A stretch of DNA of 64,000 nt from JTS-AC122 sp041742635 (GTDB lineage: Bacteria > Planctomycetota > Phycisphaerae > Phycisphaerales > UBA1924), in assembly GCA_041742635.1 (NCBI GenBank), contig JBGSIF010000136.1:1-64000 (forward strand), read 5' to 3'. A program made the position numbers and the translations under genes. Below the pieces are notes generated by a model that was not told where the DNA came from, made no database searches, and was given only the letters and a program-made list of their open reading frames with translations. The number at the start of each line of letters is the position of its first letter. Position 1 is the stretch's first letter. This document shows positions 1 through 9,184 of this stretch, piece after piece.

Positions 1-2463
1 GCACCCAAGGACGACTCGAAGGTCAAGGTCTCCGAGCACGACACCGTCGATCTGCACGTCAAAGACGAAGACCTCGTCAACGTGCTCGAGATGCTCTCGA
101 TCCAGTCCAAACGCAACATCGTCGCGAGCAAAAACGTCGGCGGGAAGATCTCTGCGACGCTGTACGGCGTGACGTTCTTTGAAGCACTCGATTCGATCCT
201 GCACGTCAACGGGTATGGATATCTCGAGCGTGGCAACTTCATCTATGTGTACACCGCTGAGGAACTCGCGGTGATCCAGAAGTCGCTCAGCAAGCGTGTC
301 GCCAAGACGATCCGGCTTAGTTACTTGAATGCGAAAGACGCGGACGAGTTCGTGAAGCCGTTGTTGTCGAAGGAAGGCGAGATCAAGACGAGCAAGGCCG
401 CGGCGGCGTTCTCGGTTCCGTCGGACAATCCGACGGGTGCTGATGACTACGCGCTCGCCGCCGTGCTGGTTGTGATCGACTACGAGGACAACATCAAGGC
501 GATCGAATCGCTCATCAAGGAACTCGACACCCGCCCGGCGCAGGTACTCGTCGAGGCCACGATCCTTCAGACTTCACTCAACGAAGCCAACGCGTTCGGC
601 GTGGACTTCTCCGTCATCGGCGACCTGAACTTCTCCGACTTCCTCAGCACCGGCGGCCCGATCAGCGCGGCCAACGCCATCACCCGCGGCGGCACCGGCG
701 CGAACGGGTTTACCCCGACCGACAATCAAGGCACCGCCGTGACTTCAAGCCCCGGCAACACCACCGGCCCCAGCACCTTCAAGGTCGGCATCATCGCCGA
801 CGACATTTCCATCTTCCTCAAGATGCTCGATGAGGTCACGAACACGACGATCCTCTCGAACCCCAAGATCCTCGCTCTCAACCGTCAACCCAGCCGCGTG
901 CTCGTCGGTCGCCGGGTCGGCTACTTGAGCACGACTTCGACCGACACCTCGACGACCCAGACGGTCGAGTTTCTCGATACGGGTACGCAGTTGTACTTCC
1001 GGCCGTTTGTGTCGGCGGACAACGAGATCCGCATGGAACTCAAGCCGCAGGTCTCGGAAGCCATCATCCGCGAGACGACCGACGCGACCGGTGCCGCGGT
1101 TTCGATCCCCGACGAAGTGACCCAGGGCCTAACCACCAACGTGCTGGTGCGCGACGGACAGACGATCGTTCTCGGCGGTCTGTTCCGCGAGTCAACCTCG
1201 TATGGGCGTCGTCAAGTGCCCGGGCTGGGCGACATCCCCTTCATCGGCGCGGCGTTCCGCGGGCAAGACGACGAATCGCAGCGCAGCGAGATCATCTTTA
1301 TGATCACGCCGACGATCGTGAACGACGCGCTGATCAATAAATCCGCCGATCGGGCGATGTCAGATACCGAGCGGCTGCGAGCCGGCTCGCGTCAGGGGCT
1401 GCTCCCGTGGAGTCAGGAGCGAATGACTTCGTCGCTCAATGTCGAGGCCGAGCGGCACGCTCGGGATGGCGAGTTCGAGAAGGCCGCCGCGGCGATCCAG
1501 CGCTCTCTCGCGCTGAACCCGAATCAACCCGATGCCCTGCGGCTCCGAGACCGGATCACCGGGCAGAGCGAGAACTGGACCAACCGGTCGTTGCTCGAAC
1601 ACCAGTTCCGCGAAGAAGTGGCGAAGCGCTCGGAGAGCATACAGACGCCGGCTAGCCCGCCGAAGGCAACGCCTTGGAACGCTGAAAAGATTCCCACCGA
1701 ACCCGCGATGCCGATCCCAACGGGCGCGTTGCTCACCCCTGCTCAGCGGTTCGACTTGACCCGTTCGGCCACCCCGATGACCCCGTCGGAGCCGTTCGTC
1801 GATGCAGGCCTGAACAGCGCGATGATCAATATCAGCCAGAGCGTGCCATCCGCACCGCACACCTACACCACCAACTACGACACCAATCTTGCCAATCTGC
1901 CTCGGCAGAACTCTTCGTTCACGCCTACGTACCTCGCGGTGTCGAACACAAGCGCCGCGGCGTCCGTTCGAGAGTTTTCGCTCGCCGAGTCCCTCTTCGC
2001 ACCGAGCGCCGACTCGAAGATGACCACGAGTCTCTTCGGCGACGACGCGATGACACAACAGTGCGTCAACCGCTTGCTCCCGGTCCTGCGTGAAGCGATC
2101 AACACCTACTACGTGATGAACGGCACCTACCCAGTACTCGGCGGCAACTCGCCCAACCGCGGGTGGAACGAACTGGTCAGCACCGGCTTGCTCCGGTGTG
2201 CCCCGCTGAACTTCTGGGCCAGCGGGCCTAAGAGCGACATCGTTGTTTCGACCGAAACCCCCGATACCCAGTTCAACACGACCCACGGCTGGGTCTACAA
2301 CCCCACGACCGGCGAACTCTTCGCCGTCGGGTTTGATCAGGCCGGTGCCCCGCTGCAGCGAGAGAACCTGACGGCGTCCAAGAACACCTCGACCCCGACG
2401 ACTACCACGGCTACCCCCGCAACGAACCAGCACGCCACCGTGCCCGTTCCGAGCGAGCCGTAA
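1..2463 (+). CDS. Type II/IV secretin (GspD/PilQ family), 5' partial, with TPR and pseudopilin-like C-terminus
   Basis: The frame is open from the first base, so the gene begins upstream of the window; GTG at 82 is only the first possible internal start. It should form an outer-membrane secretin channel for a type II secretion or type IV pilus machine. Nucleotides 40-260 encode an STN/N0-like domain, and 300-600 an N1-like domain ending in RPAQVLVEATI. The secretin core runs to about 1320 and carries the signature VPGLGDIPFIG. After the core there is a TPR-like segment (about 1440-1560), a Pro/Thr-rich linker, and from about 2030 a stretch with NTYYVMNGTYP and GWVYNPTTGELFAVG. That last stretch resembles the globular part of GspG-type pseudopilins. 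Such a tail is not usual in secretins. The family is secure; the assignment of the tail is an inference. Confidence 0.9.
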   Translation, partial: APKDDSKVKVSEHDTVDLHVKDEDLVNVLEMLSIQSKRNIVASKNVGGKISATLYGVTFFEALDSILHVNGYGYLERGNFIYVYTAEELAVIQKSLSKRVAKTIRLSYLNAKDADEFVKPLLSKEGEIKTSKAAAAFSVPSDNPTGADDYALAAVLVVIDYEDNIKAIESLIKELDTRPAQVLVEATILQTSLNEANAFGVDFSVIGDLNFSDFLSTGGPISAANAITRGGTGANGFTPTDNQGTAVTSSPGNTTGPSTFKVGIIADDISIFLKMLDEVTNTTILSNPKILALNRQPSRVLVGRRVGYLSTTSTDTSTTQTVEFLDTGTQLYFRPFVSADNEIRMELKPQVSEAIIRETTDATGAAVSIPDEVTQGLTTNVLVRDGQTIVLGGLFRESTSYGRRQVPGLGDIPFIGAAFRGQDDESQRSEIIFMITPTIVNDALINKSADRAMSDTERLRAGSRQGLLPWSQERMTSSLNVEAERHARDGEFEKAAAAIQRSLALNPNQPDALRLRDRITGQSENWTNRSLLEHQFREEVAKRSESIQTPASPPKATPWNAEKIPTEPAMPIPTGALLTPAQRFDLTRSATPMTPSEPFVDAGLNSAMINISQSVPSAPHTYTTNYDTNLANLPRQNSSFTPTYLAVSNTSAAASVREFSLAESLFAPSADSKMTTSLFGDDAMTQQCVNRLLPVLREAINTYYVMNGTYPVLGGNSPNRGWNELVSTGLLRCAPLNFWASGPKSDIVVSTETPDTQFNTTHGWVYNPTTGELFAVGFDQAGAPLQRENLTASKNTSTPTTTTATPATNQHATVPVPSEP

Positions 2464-2514
2464 TCCAACGTCGATGATGTGATAGAACCCAACTGTGTGT
2501 GAAATTTCTTTCGG

Positions 2515-2548
2515 GCGTGCCGGTCAGCAATGGCCGGCACGCTTTTTT
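2515..2548 (+). terminator. Rho-independent terminator of the secretin gene
   Basis: GCGTGCCGG (2515-2523) pairs perfectly with CCGGCACGC (2534-2542) and is followed directly by TTTTTT. It lies 52 nt after the secretin stop. Read on the minus strand, the hairpin is not followed by a T-run, so it mainly serves the plus-strand gene. Confidence 0.92.
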
Positions 2549-2619
2549 CGTAGGACTGGGAGTCTTCGGCCCTTGCGAACGATTTCTTGCCGCATGGATA
2601 GGGCCATGGGCGTGAAGTG

Positions 2620-3366
2620 TCACTTCTTTGCCTTGAACATCTTGAAGAACTTCGTGACCGGGTCGTAAAACTCATCGACGACGCGTTCTTTCAGCGGGAT
2701 GATGGCGTTATCGGTGATTGTGATGTGCTCGGGGCAGACCTTCGTGCAGCACTTTGTGATATTGCAATACCCGATGCCGCCTTCATCTTTAAGATCTTTG
2801 AGCCGGTCGGCGGTGTCGAGCGGGTGCATCTCGAGCGCGGCGGCGTACACCAGCACACGCGGACCTACGAACTCATCGTGCTTGTCGTGATCACGCAGCA
2901 CATGGCACACGTTCTGACACAAGAAGCACTCGATGCACTTGCGGAACTCCTGCACCCGGTCCACGTCGGCCTGCTGCATCCGCCAGGTGCCGTCCGGCGC
3001 GTCGGGCTTGCGCGGCGTGAACTTCTTGATCTTCATCTTCGCGCGGAAGCTCGACGACACATCCGTCACCAGGTCTCGGATTCGCGGGAACGCCCGCATC
3101 GGTTCCACCGTGACGGTCTCGCCGGGCGGAAGTTCATCCATCCGGGTCATGCACATGAGCCGAGGTTTGCCGTTAATCTCGGCGGAACACGAGCCGCACT
3201 TCCCGGCTTTGCAGTTCCACCGACATGCCAGGTCGTGCGCCTGGTCGGCCTGGATCTGATGCACGGCGTCGAGCACGACCATGCCCTCGGAAACCTCGGT
3301 TGAGTATTCCTTGAAGGTGCCGGAGGTTGTGTCGCCGCGCCAGATGCGGAAGGTGAGTTTGGCCAT
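2620..3366 (-). CDS. sdhB: Succinate dehydrogenase / fumarate reductase iron-sulfur subunit
   Basis: 248 aa. This subunit passes electrons from the flavoprotein to the quinone site in the cytoplasmic membrane. Three cluster motifs are visible: [2Fe-2S] with C52, C57, C60 and C72 (NCKAGKCGSC), [4Fe-4S] with C144, C147, C150 and C154 (CIECFLCQNVC), and [3Fe-4S] with C201, C207 and C211 (CNITKCCTKVC). The form CRWNCKAGKCGSC is that of the actinobacterial Sdh1-like group rather than the E. coli type. It is the last gene of the sdhC-sdhA-TM2-sdhB operon, separated from sdhA by a small TM2-domain gene. No clear terminator follows it. Confidence 0.96.
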   Translation of the reverse strand: MAKLTFRIWRGDTTSGTFKEYSTEVSEGMVVLDAVHQIQADQAHDLACRWNCKAGKCGSCSAEINGKPRLMCMTRMDELPPGETVTVEPMRAFPRIRDLVTDVSSSFRAKMKIKKFTPRKPDAPDGTWRMQQADVDRVQEFRKCIECFLCQNVCHVLRDHDKHDEFVGPRVLVYAAALEMHPLDTADRLKDLKDEGGIGYCNITKCCTKVCPEHITITDNAIIPLKERVVDEFYDPVTKFFKMFKAKK

Positions 3367-3436
3367 GAAGATTCTCGGTTGACTGAAACGGATGGTGTCG
3401 ATGCTCGATCAATCGTCAGGTGCCGGTCTGCGCCGG

Positions 3437-3808
3437 CTAGAACCACTGCTTCTTACCGACCTGATAGACGTCGTAAAACTCTTGATCTGATTTGGTGAGG
3501 TAGATGATGCCTTCGATCAGCCCGATGATCCCCACGACGGCGGTCGCCGCCCCGCATGTCAAGAGACCACCGACCACGCCGATCACAATCATAATAATCC
3601 CCGGCGTCGTGGCCCCGTAGATAAACTTGTGGATCCCTAACCCGCCGAGCAGAATGCCGCACACTCCCGCTGCCACTCGGTTGTTCGGCGACGGTACCGG
3701 ATACTGCCCTTGCGGCGGCTGCGGCGGGTACCCCGCCGGCGGTGAATATCCCGTCGGCGGCGGAATGGGGGGCGGCATAGACCCGGGTTGTTGGGGTTCG
3801 TTCGACAT
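3437..3808 (-). CDS. TM2-domain membrane protein, inserted between sdhA and sdhB
   Basis: 123 aa. A Pro/Gly/Tyr-rich N-terminal tail of about 40 residues (PPPTGYSPPAGYPPQPP) precedes a TM2-type pair of membrane helices with AAGVCGILLGGLGIHKFIYG, followed by a second glycine-rich helix. The tail end reads QEFYDVYQVGKKQWF. TM2 proteins are small inner-membrane proteins of unclear function. ATG at 3808 is preferred over GTG at 3820 because GGAG sits 6 nt before it. The gene starts 14 nt after the sdhA stop and ends 70 nt before sdhB, so it is almost certainly co-transcribed with the respiratory complex. Whether it takes part in the complex is unknown. Confidence 0.85.
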   Translation of the reverse strand: MSNEPQQPGSMPPPIPPPTGYSPPAGYPPQPPQGQYPVPSPNNRVAAGVCGILLGGLGIHKFIYGATTPGIIMIVIGVVGGLLTCGAATAVVGIIGLIEGIIYLTKSDQEFYDVYQVGKKQWF

Positions 3809-3822
3809 CGACGGCTCCACGA

Positions 3823-5637
3823 TTACTTTGACTGGTCCTCGACGATCTTCTTGTGTTCATCCGACATGGCAGGGACTGGTTCCCGGGTGACTCGCATCTC
3901 TCCGTCCGGGCCTTTTCTGATAATGATGTTCGTCTTGGCTTCCTCGGCACTCTTCTCCGGGAAATCTTCTCGGAACTGGGCGCCGCGGCTTTCTTTACGC
4001 AGGATCGCCGAGCGAGCCGTCGCTTCCGAGCATGTAAGCAAGTTCTTCAGGTCCAGAGCGGTGTGCCAACCGGGGTTGTACTCGCGGTGCCCTTCGACCA
4101 TGACCGTTGCGGCGCGAGCTTTGAGGCCGGGCAGTGACTCGATCGCCTTTGCCATTTCGTCTTCTCGCCGCACGATGCCCACATTCGCTTGCATCACTTC
4201 CTGCAGCGCGTACTGCACATGGAACGCGCCCTCGCCGTTGGTGCGGTCAAAGGGCGCGACGGCCTCGCGTTCGGCGGCTTCGACTTCCTGCGGGTTGATC
4301 TTGCCCCGCCCATTTTCTTTCGCGTATTTCGCCGCGTACTCACCGGCCCGTTTGCCGAAGACGAGCAGGTCGCTCAGCGAGTTCCCGCCAAGGCGGTTCG
4401 CGCCGTGCAGCCCGGCGGCCACTTCGCCCGCGGCACCGAGGCCGGGGACGGTGGACATTTGCGTCACCGCGTCCACACGCACCCCGCCCATGATGTAGTG
4501 CATCGTCGGGCCGACTTCCATCGGCTCCTGCGTGATGTCCACATTGGCCAGTTGCTTGAACTGGTGGTACATGCTCGGCAACTTCTTCTTAATATGTTCG
4601 GCAGCGTTGGGCATCTTCTCTTTAATCCACGCGATGTCGAGGAACACGCCGTCGTGCGGAGAGCCGCGGCCGGCTTTGACTTCACGGTTGATGCAGCGGG
4701 CAACGTGGTCGCGTGTGAGCAGTTCGGGCGGGCGGTTGGCGTTCTTGTCGCCCGTGACGTACCGCCATCCTTCTTCGGTGTCCTTGGCGGTCTGGTTCTT
4801 GTAGTTGTCGGGGATGTCGTTGAACATGAAGCGCTCGCCCTTGTTGTTGAGCAAACGCCCGCCCTCGCCGCGGACACCTTCGGTGACGAGGATGCCGCGG
4901 ACGCTGGGGGGCCACACCATCCCGGTGGGGTGGAACTGGAGGAACTCCATATCCATCAGGTCCGCGCCGGCGTGGTAGGCCAGCGACTGCCCGTCGCCGG
5001 TGTATTCCCAGGAGTTCGAGGTGATCTTGTAGGATTTTCCGACGCCGCCGGTAGCCATGACGACCGCCCCGCAGTGGAATACATGGAGCCGCCCGCGTTC
5101 GCGGTCGTAGGCCATGCATCCGACAACCCGGTTGCCGTCTTTCAGCAGGGTGACGACCGTGTATTCCATGTACACATCGAGCCCCTGATGGATGCCGTGA
5201 TCCTGCAGGGTTCGGATCATTTCAAGGCCGGTGCGGTCGCCGACGTGGGCGAGGCGTGGGTAGCGGTGTCCGCCGAAGTTACGCTGGAGGATGCGTCCGT
5301 CCTTGGTGCGGTCCATGACCGCGCCCCAGGCTTCGAGTTCCTTGACGCGTTCGGGTGCTTCTTTGGCGTGGAACTCGGCCATGCGCGGGTTGTTGAGGTA
5401 CTGCCCGCCTCGCATCGTGTCGGCGAAGTGAACCTTCCAACTGTCGCGGTCATCGACATTCGCCAGAGCGGCGGCCATGCCGCCCTCGGCCATCACGGTG
5501 TGCGCCTTGCCCAGGAGAGACTTGCAGATGACGGCGACTTTGGCACCGGAAGCGGAGGCTTCGATTGCGGCACGCAGGCCCGCGCCGCCGGCACCGATTA
5601 CAACGACGTCATATTCACGAGGTTCGTATTGAGCCAT
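3823..5637 (-). CDS. sdhA: Succinate dehydrogenase flavoprotein subunit
   Basis: 604 aa, the usual length for this family. It oxidises succinate to fumarate with covalently bound FAD (or runs in reverse). The N-terminus has the FAD-binding fold (VVIGAGGAGLRAAIEA). GKAHTVMAEGG contains the histidine expected to carry the FAD, QFHPTGM belongs to the substrate site, and HGANRLGGNSLSDLLVFG is the conserved C-terminal FAD contact. GGAAG-like bases lie about 10 nt before the ATG. It sits 54 nt downstream of sdhC. Confidence 0.97.
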   Translation of the reverse strand: MAQYEPREYDVVVIGAGGAGLRAAIEASASGAKVAVICKSLLGKAHTVMAEGGMAAALANVDDRDSWKVHFADTMRGGQYLNNPRMAEFHAKEAPERVKELEAWGAVMDRTKDGRILQRNFGGHRYPRLAHVGDRTGLEMIRTLQDHGIHQGLDVYMEYTVVTLLKDGNRVVGCMAYDRERGRLHVFHCGAVVMATGGVGKSYKITSNSWEYTGDGQSLAYHAGADLMDMEFLQFHPTGMVWPPSVRGILVTEGVRGEGGRLLNNKGERFMFNDIPDNYKNQTAKDTEEGWRYVTGDKNANRPPELLTRDHVARCINREVKAGRGSPHDGVFLDIAWIKEKMPNAAEHIKKKLPSMYHQFKQLANVDITQEPMEVGPTMHYIMGGVRVDAVTQMSTVPGLGAAGEVAAGLHGANRLGGNSLSDLLVFGKRAGEYAAKYAKENGRGKINPQEVEAAEREAVAPFDRTNGEGAFHVQYALQEVMQANVGIVRREDEMAKAIESLPGLKARAATVMVEGHREYNPGWHTALDLKNLLTCSEATARSAILRKESRGAQFREDFPEKSAEEAKTNIIIRKGPDGEMRVTREPVPAMSDEHKKIVEDQSK

Positions 5638-5691
5638 AAGTACGTGTCTTCCAGCCGAGAGCCGAACGCCTAGTGCCGAGTGCCTAGGACA

Positions 5692-6546
5692 TCAGAGAAT
5701 TCGATAATCCGTGATCCACCCCATCGCACACGCGCGAACGTAAAAATCCGTGAACCCGACCCAGAAGAGGCTGAACCAAGCCCATCGCATGTGGCTTTTG
5801 TTCAAGCACGATACGCAGTCGTATGCCTTCTTCTTCGCGCCCAGTTCGCTCAGGCAGTCCTTCTTGCCGCCGATGAGGTGCCGCAGCGAATGGCAACCGA
5901 AGGTGTACGCGCCGAGCAAGATTGGGTTGATGGTCAAGACGATCGAGCCGACGGCAATGCCGAAGGTCTTCTTTCCTGTTGTTTCGTCGGTGAACATGTA
6001 GGAAATGATCGCGTCGTACGCGAGCAAGAAAATGAAGATGACCGCGATGTACAGGAAATAACGGTGAACGTTCTGAAGGATGAGCGGGAACTTCTTCTCG
6101 CCCCGATATTTTTTGCCACGAAAGCCCGGCTCACCGACCGAACACGAGACCGGGTCGGCCCAGAAGGCCTTGTAGTACGCGCCACGGTAGTAGTAACAGG
6201 TAAATCGGAACCCGCCGGGTGCCCACAGGATGAGCATCGCCGGCGAGAAGAGAGGTAGGGATGCCATCCACCCCGGGGCTTCACCGAACCAGGCATGCCC
6301 GGTATTTTGCCCCGGCAGTTCGAACAGCAGCGGCGAATACATCGGAGAGAGGTAGTGCGCTCCCCCGCCAGCGAACCAGTAGTGGTGTTGCCCGAAGAGT
6401 GCCATTGCCGTGGCGTACACGATGAACGCACCGAACCCCAAGAAGGTCAACAGCGATGGCACCCACCACATGTCCTTGCGCGACGTCTTGAGGAAGCCCG
6501 GGAGTTCCCGCGGGGGCTGTGGTAGGGGAATATCTGCTCGACTCAT
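5692..6546 (-). CDS. sdhC: Succinate dehydrogenase membrane anchor, five-helix (Sdh1-like) type
   Basis: 284 aa. Five hydrophobic segments are visible (starting near WVPSLLTFLGF, PLFSPAMLILW, NVHRYFLYIAV, FGIAVGSIVL and RWAWFSLFWV). Conserved-looking histidines occur in QNVHRYF and GCHSLRHL. Fusing the anchor into one five-helix protein and the order C-A-B match mycobacterial Sdh1 (Rv0249c-Rv0247c), not the two-subunit SdhC/SdhD of E. coli. ATG at 6546 is chosen because a strong GGAGG lies 5 nt before it; a reading frame extending to 6663 lacks this. Haem content cannot be judged. Confidence 0.85.
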   Translation of the reverse strand: MSRADIPLPQPPRELPGFLKTSRKDMWWVPSLLTFLGFGAFIVYATAMALFGQHHYWFAGGGAHYLSPMYSPLLFELPGQNTGHAWFGEAPGWMASLPLFSPAMLILWAPGGFRFTCYYYRGAYYKAFWADPVSCSVGEPGFRGKKYRGEKKFPLILQNVHRYFLYIAVIFIFLLAYDAIISYMFTDETTGKKTFGIAVGSIVLTINPILLGAYTFGCHSLRHLIGGKKDCLSELGAKKKAYDCVSCLNKSHMRWAWFSLFWVGFTDFYVRACAMGWITDYRIL

Positions 6547-6857
6547 CGAGTCCTCCGAAACCGGTACCCGCACCCCCCCGAAGATCTGCTTGTCCGCTCG
6601 CTCCCCCTTACCGGTGGTAGTAGGGGTTCGCAGAAGCGAATTCAACCGATGCAGGCTGGACAATATTGCCAGTCATGATCTTGCAAGCATATCGGATTCG
6701 GGTGGTGGATGCCATTCGCCTGTACGCGCCGTTCATAAACCGGCGGTTCTAGATGGTTCGCGCAGGGGCAACTTCAGCCCGCCAATCTCCGTGTGGTGTT
6801 ATTCGACTCCTCCCGCGTGCCCGCGTTGACTCGGGAATTCGACTATTGTGCATCTTT
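6547..6857. other. Divergent intergenic region between the sdh operon and the sugar importer
   Basis: 311 nt without a convincing gene. It must carry the promoters of both the minus-strand sdh operon and the plus-strand importer. A weak minus-strand candidate is TTGCAA (6681-6686) and TATTGT (6665-6660) with a 15-nt spacer. A C7 run lies at 6573-6579. No strong promoter, operator or riboswitch was recognised. Confidence 0.5.
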
Positions 6858-8291
6858 ATGGGGCACGAACCGCCAACCCCGACGCACACCCTGACTCGCC
6901 GTGCCGCTTTGGCCGCACTGGGCGGCGCCGGGCTATCGGTCGCCCTCTGGCCGCGAACACCGCGCCGCGAGGCCGGTGTTCCCTCGGGCCGTGTCGTTCT
7001 CCACTACTGGGAAAAATGGACCGGGACCGAAGGTGATGCCATCCAGTCCGTGGTGGATCAGTTCAATCAATCACAGGACACAATCTGGGTGCAGCGGACC
7101 CCCGTGAGCGACATCGCCGCGAAAACCATGACCGCCATCGGCGGCGGAGATCCGCCCGACCTGGTGGGGTTGTACAGTTACCACGTTCCCCTTTTCGCCC
7201 AGACTCGCGCCGCGATGTCGATGGACGAGTTCGCAAGCACGCCGGGCGGCATGGCGTCGCCGCTTGATCCCGATGGGTATGCGCCGAGCATCCGCCAACT
7301 TCTGAGTTTCGACGGCAAACAATGGGCGGGTGTCAACACCTGTTACGCGCTTGGGCTGTATTACAACCGCCAACTCTTCCGCGACGCCGGGCTTGATCCA
7401 GACCGTCCGCCGCTCACCACCGCCGAACTCGACTCGATCGCGGATCGACTGGTCGTACCGGCGGGCAGTGGGGGAGGTGCCGGGCGGATCGAGCGTGCAG
7501 GTTTCTTGCCGAATCTCCCGACATGGTGGCCGTACGTCTGGCCCATCATGTTCGGCGGCGCGCTGTACGATGCTCCCACGAATCGCGCGCTCATCGACCA
7601 GCCCGCCAGCATTGCCGCTTATTCCTGGGTGAGTGGGTACCCCGCACGCCTCGGGCCGGCCCGCAGCGCCGAGTTCGGCAACCGGTACGGCCGCAACTTC
7701 CACTCCCCGGACGATCCCTTTATTTCCGGCAAGGTCGCCATGATCGTGCAAGGCCCCTGGCTCGCCAACTTCATCAACCTTCACGCTAAGAGAAAGCACG
7801 ACGGGAGCGGCGAGCCGGACTTGGATTACGCCGCCGTTCCCATGCCGGTTCACGAGTCGGTCTTGGATCCCCAGCACCCGCTCGGGCTGCTCGAGGCCGA
7901 TGTCATTATGATCCCCCGCGGCTGCCCGCACCCCGAAGAGTCCTACGTCTTCTTCTGCTACTTGCAGCGGCGCGATGTACAGGAACGGCTTGCATACCTC
8001 CACGGCAAGAGTTCGCCGATGCGAGATTGCTCCCCCGGGTTCATGCAGACCCACCCCAACCGCAGTGTTCGCGTCTTTGATCAGGTCGTCAAGAGCAAAC
8101 GTGCGATCGTGCTTCCTCAGACCCGCGCCTGGCAGGCGATCGCCGACCTCACGAACGGTGCCTTCGACTCCATCTGGCACGGCTCGGACGTGCAACAAAC
8201 ACTCTCGGTGGTCCAAGCCCGCGCGCAGACCCTCCTCGACAAATCCGCTCAGTTACGGGCTAGACGGCTCCGCTCCGCTGGTGGTGCATGA
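6858..8291 (+). CDS. Extracellular solute-binding protein of a sugar ABC importer, Tat signal
   Basis: 477 aa. It belongs to the family 1 sugar-binding proteins (MalE/UgpB type) and should capture a sugar or oligosaccharide in the periplasm. The N-terminus has a twin-arginine signal, TLTRRAALAALGG, ending near residue 35. The mature part begins VVLHYWEKWTG and includes GGDPPDLVGLYSY, a pattern typical of these proteins. ATG at 6858 is chosen because it places the RR motif at residues 14-15; longer versions would bury the signal. The stop overlaps the next gene's ATG (ATGA), so the permease is translationally coupled. The substrate cannot be read from the sequence. Confidence 0.9.
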   Translation: MGHEPPTPTHTLTRRAALAALGGAGLSVALWPRTPRREAGVPSGRVVLHYWEKWTGTEGDAIQSVVDQFNQSQDTIWVQRTPVSDIAAKTMTAIGGGDPPDLVGLYSYHVPLFAQTRAAMSMDEFASTPGGMASPLDPDGYAPSIRQLLSFDGKQWAGVNTCYALGLYYNRQLFRDAGLDPDRPPLTTAELDSIADRLVVPAGSGGGAGRIERAGFLPNLPTWWPYVWPIMFGGALYDAPTNRALIDQPASIAAYSWVSGYPARLGPARSAEFGNRYGRNFHSPDDPFISGKVAMIVQGPWLANFINLHAKRKHDGSGEPDLDYAAVPMPVHESVLDPQHPLGLLEADVIMIPRGCPHPEESYVFFCYLQRRDVQERLAYLHGKSSPMRDCSPGFMQTHPNRSVRVFDQVVKSKRAIVLPQTRAWQAIADLTNGAFDSIWHGSDVQQTLSVVQARAQTLLDKSAQLRARRLRSAGGA

Positions 8292-9178
8292 AACATCTTT
8301 CATCCACATCCTCACGAGACATTCGCCGGGGCTTGGTCTGGATCTCCCCCTGGATCATCGGTTTCATGCTCTTTTTCGCCGTCCCCGCCGTCCTCAGCGC
8401 GGTGTATTCGGTCTGCGACCTCTCGCTGCTGGAATCGCCCGTCTACGTCGGGCTTGATAACTACGCGGAACTCGCCACCGACCCGATGTTCAAAGATGTC
8501 GTGAGAAATACACTCGTGTACGCACTTGCTTCCGTTGTCCTCGGCTCGGTGCTCACGCTTGGGATTGCTGTGCTGCTCGAACAGCGGTTGCGCGGCCGCG
8601 AGTGCGTCCGCGCCATCATCTTCCTGCCCACGCTCGTCCCCGCCGTCTCCGGCGTCATCGCCTGGTCCTGGCTCTTCAACCCCGGCTACGGGCTGATCAA
8701 CTCCGCGCTTCGCGTCGTCGGCATCACCGGCCCTGACTGGCTCGGCTCGCGCGCGCTGGCCATGCCTTCGCTGGTACTCATGAGCCTCTGGGTCATCGGC
8801 GGGTCGCTCACGGTCTACACCGCCGCACTCCGCGACGCACCCCGCTCGCTCTACGAAGCCGCCGATCTCGACGGCGTTTCTGCTTGGGGCCGCTTCCGCT
8901 ACGTCACCCTACCCATGATCTCACCGGCGGTCCTCTTCAACTCCGTCATGTCGCTTATCTGGGCCATGCAACTCTTCGCCGCACCGCACATCATGACCAA
9001 GGGCGGGCCGGAAAACTCCACGTATTCCTACTCCATGTACGTCTACTTCAACGCGTTTTACTACGGACGCATGGGGTACGCCTGTGCCCTGGCTTGGATC
9101 CAGATCCTCGCCACTGTTGCCCTGACTGTTTTGGTGCTTCGCGCGACTCGGGGGGTCATTTTTTACCGCGCCGCTTGA
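8288..9178 (+). CDS. Sugar ABC importer permease (MalF/UgpA type)
   Basis: 296 aa with about six membrane helices. The cytoplasmic EAA loop reads EAADLDGVSAWGRFRYVTLP, the site where the ATPase docks. It overlaps the binding-protein gene by 4 nt. Together with the next gene it forms the transmembrane heterodimer. No ATPase gene is present in the window, so a shared MsmK/UgpC-like ATPase encoded elsewhere probably powers it, as is common for CUT1 importers. Confidence 0.92.
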   Translation: MKHLSSTSSRDIRRGLVWISPWIIGFMLFFAVPAVLSAVYSVCDLSLLESPVYVGLDNYAELATDPMFKDVVRNTLVYALASVVLGSVLTLGIAVLLEQRLRGRECVRAIIFLPTLVPAVSGVIAWSWLFNPGYGLINSALRVVGITGPDWLGSRALAMPSLVLMSLWVIGGSLTVYTAALRDAPRSLYEAADLDGVSAWGRFRYVTLPMISPAVLFNSVMSLIWAMQLFAAPHIMTKGGPENSTYSYSMYVYFNAFYYGRMGYACALAWIQILATVALTVLVLRATRGVIFYRAA

Positions 9179-9184
9179 ATCCGA

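Noticed and set aside
1360..2433. 357-codon antisense frame over the secretin tail
   Set aside because: Arg/Gly-rich shadow with no domain; the sense frame continues the secretin.
4189..5673. 494-codon antisense frame over sdhA
   Set aside because: Shadow of the conserved sdhA gene.
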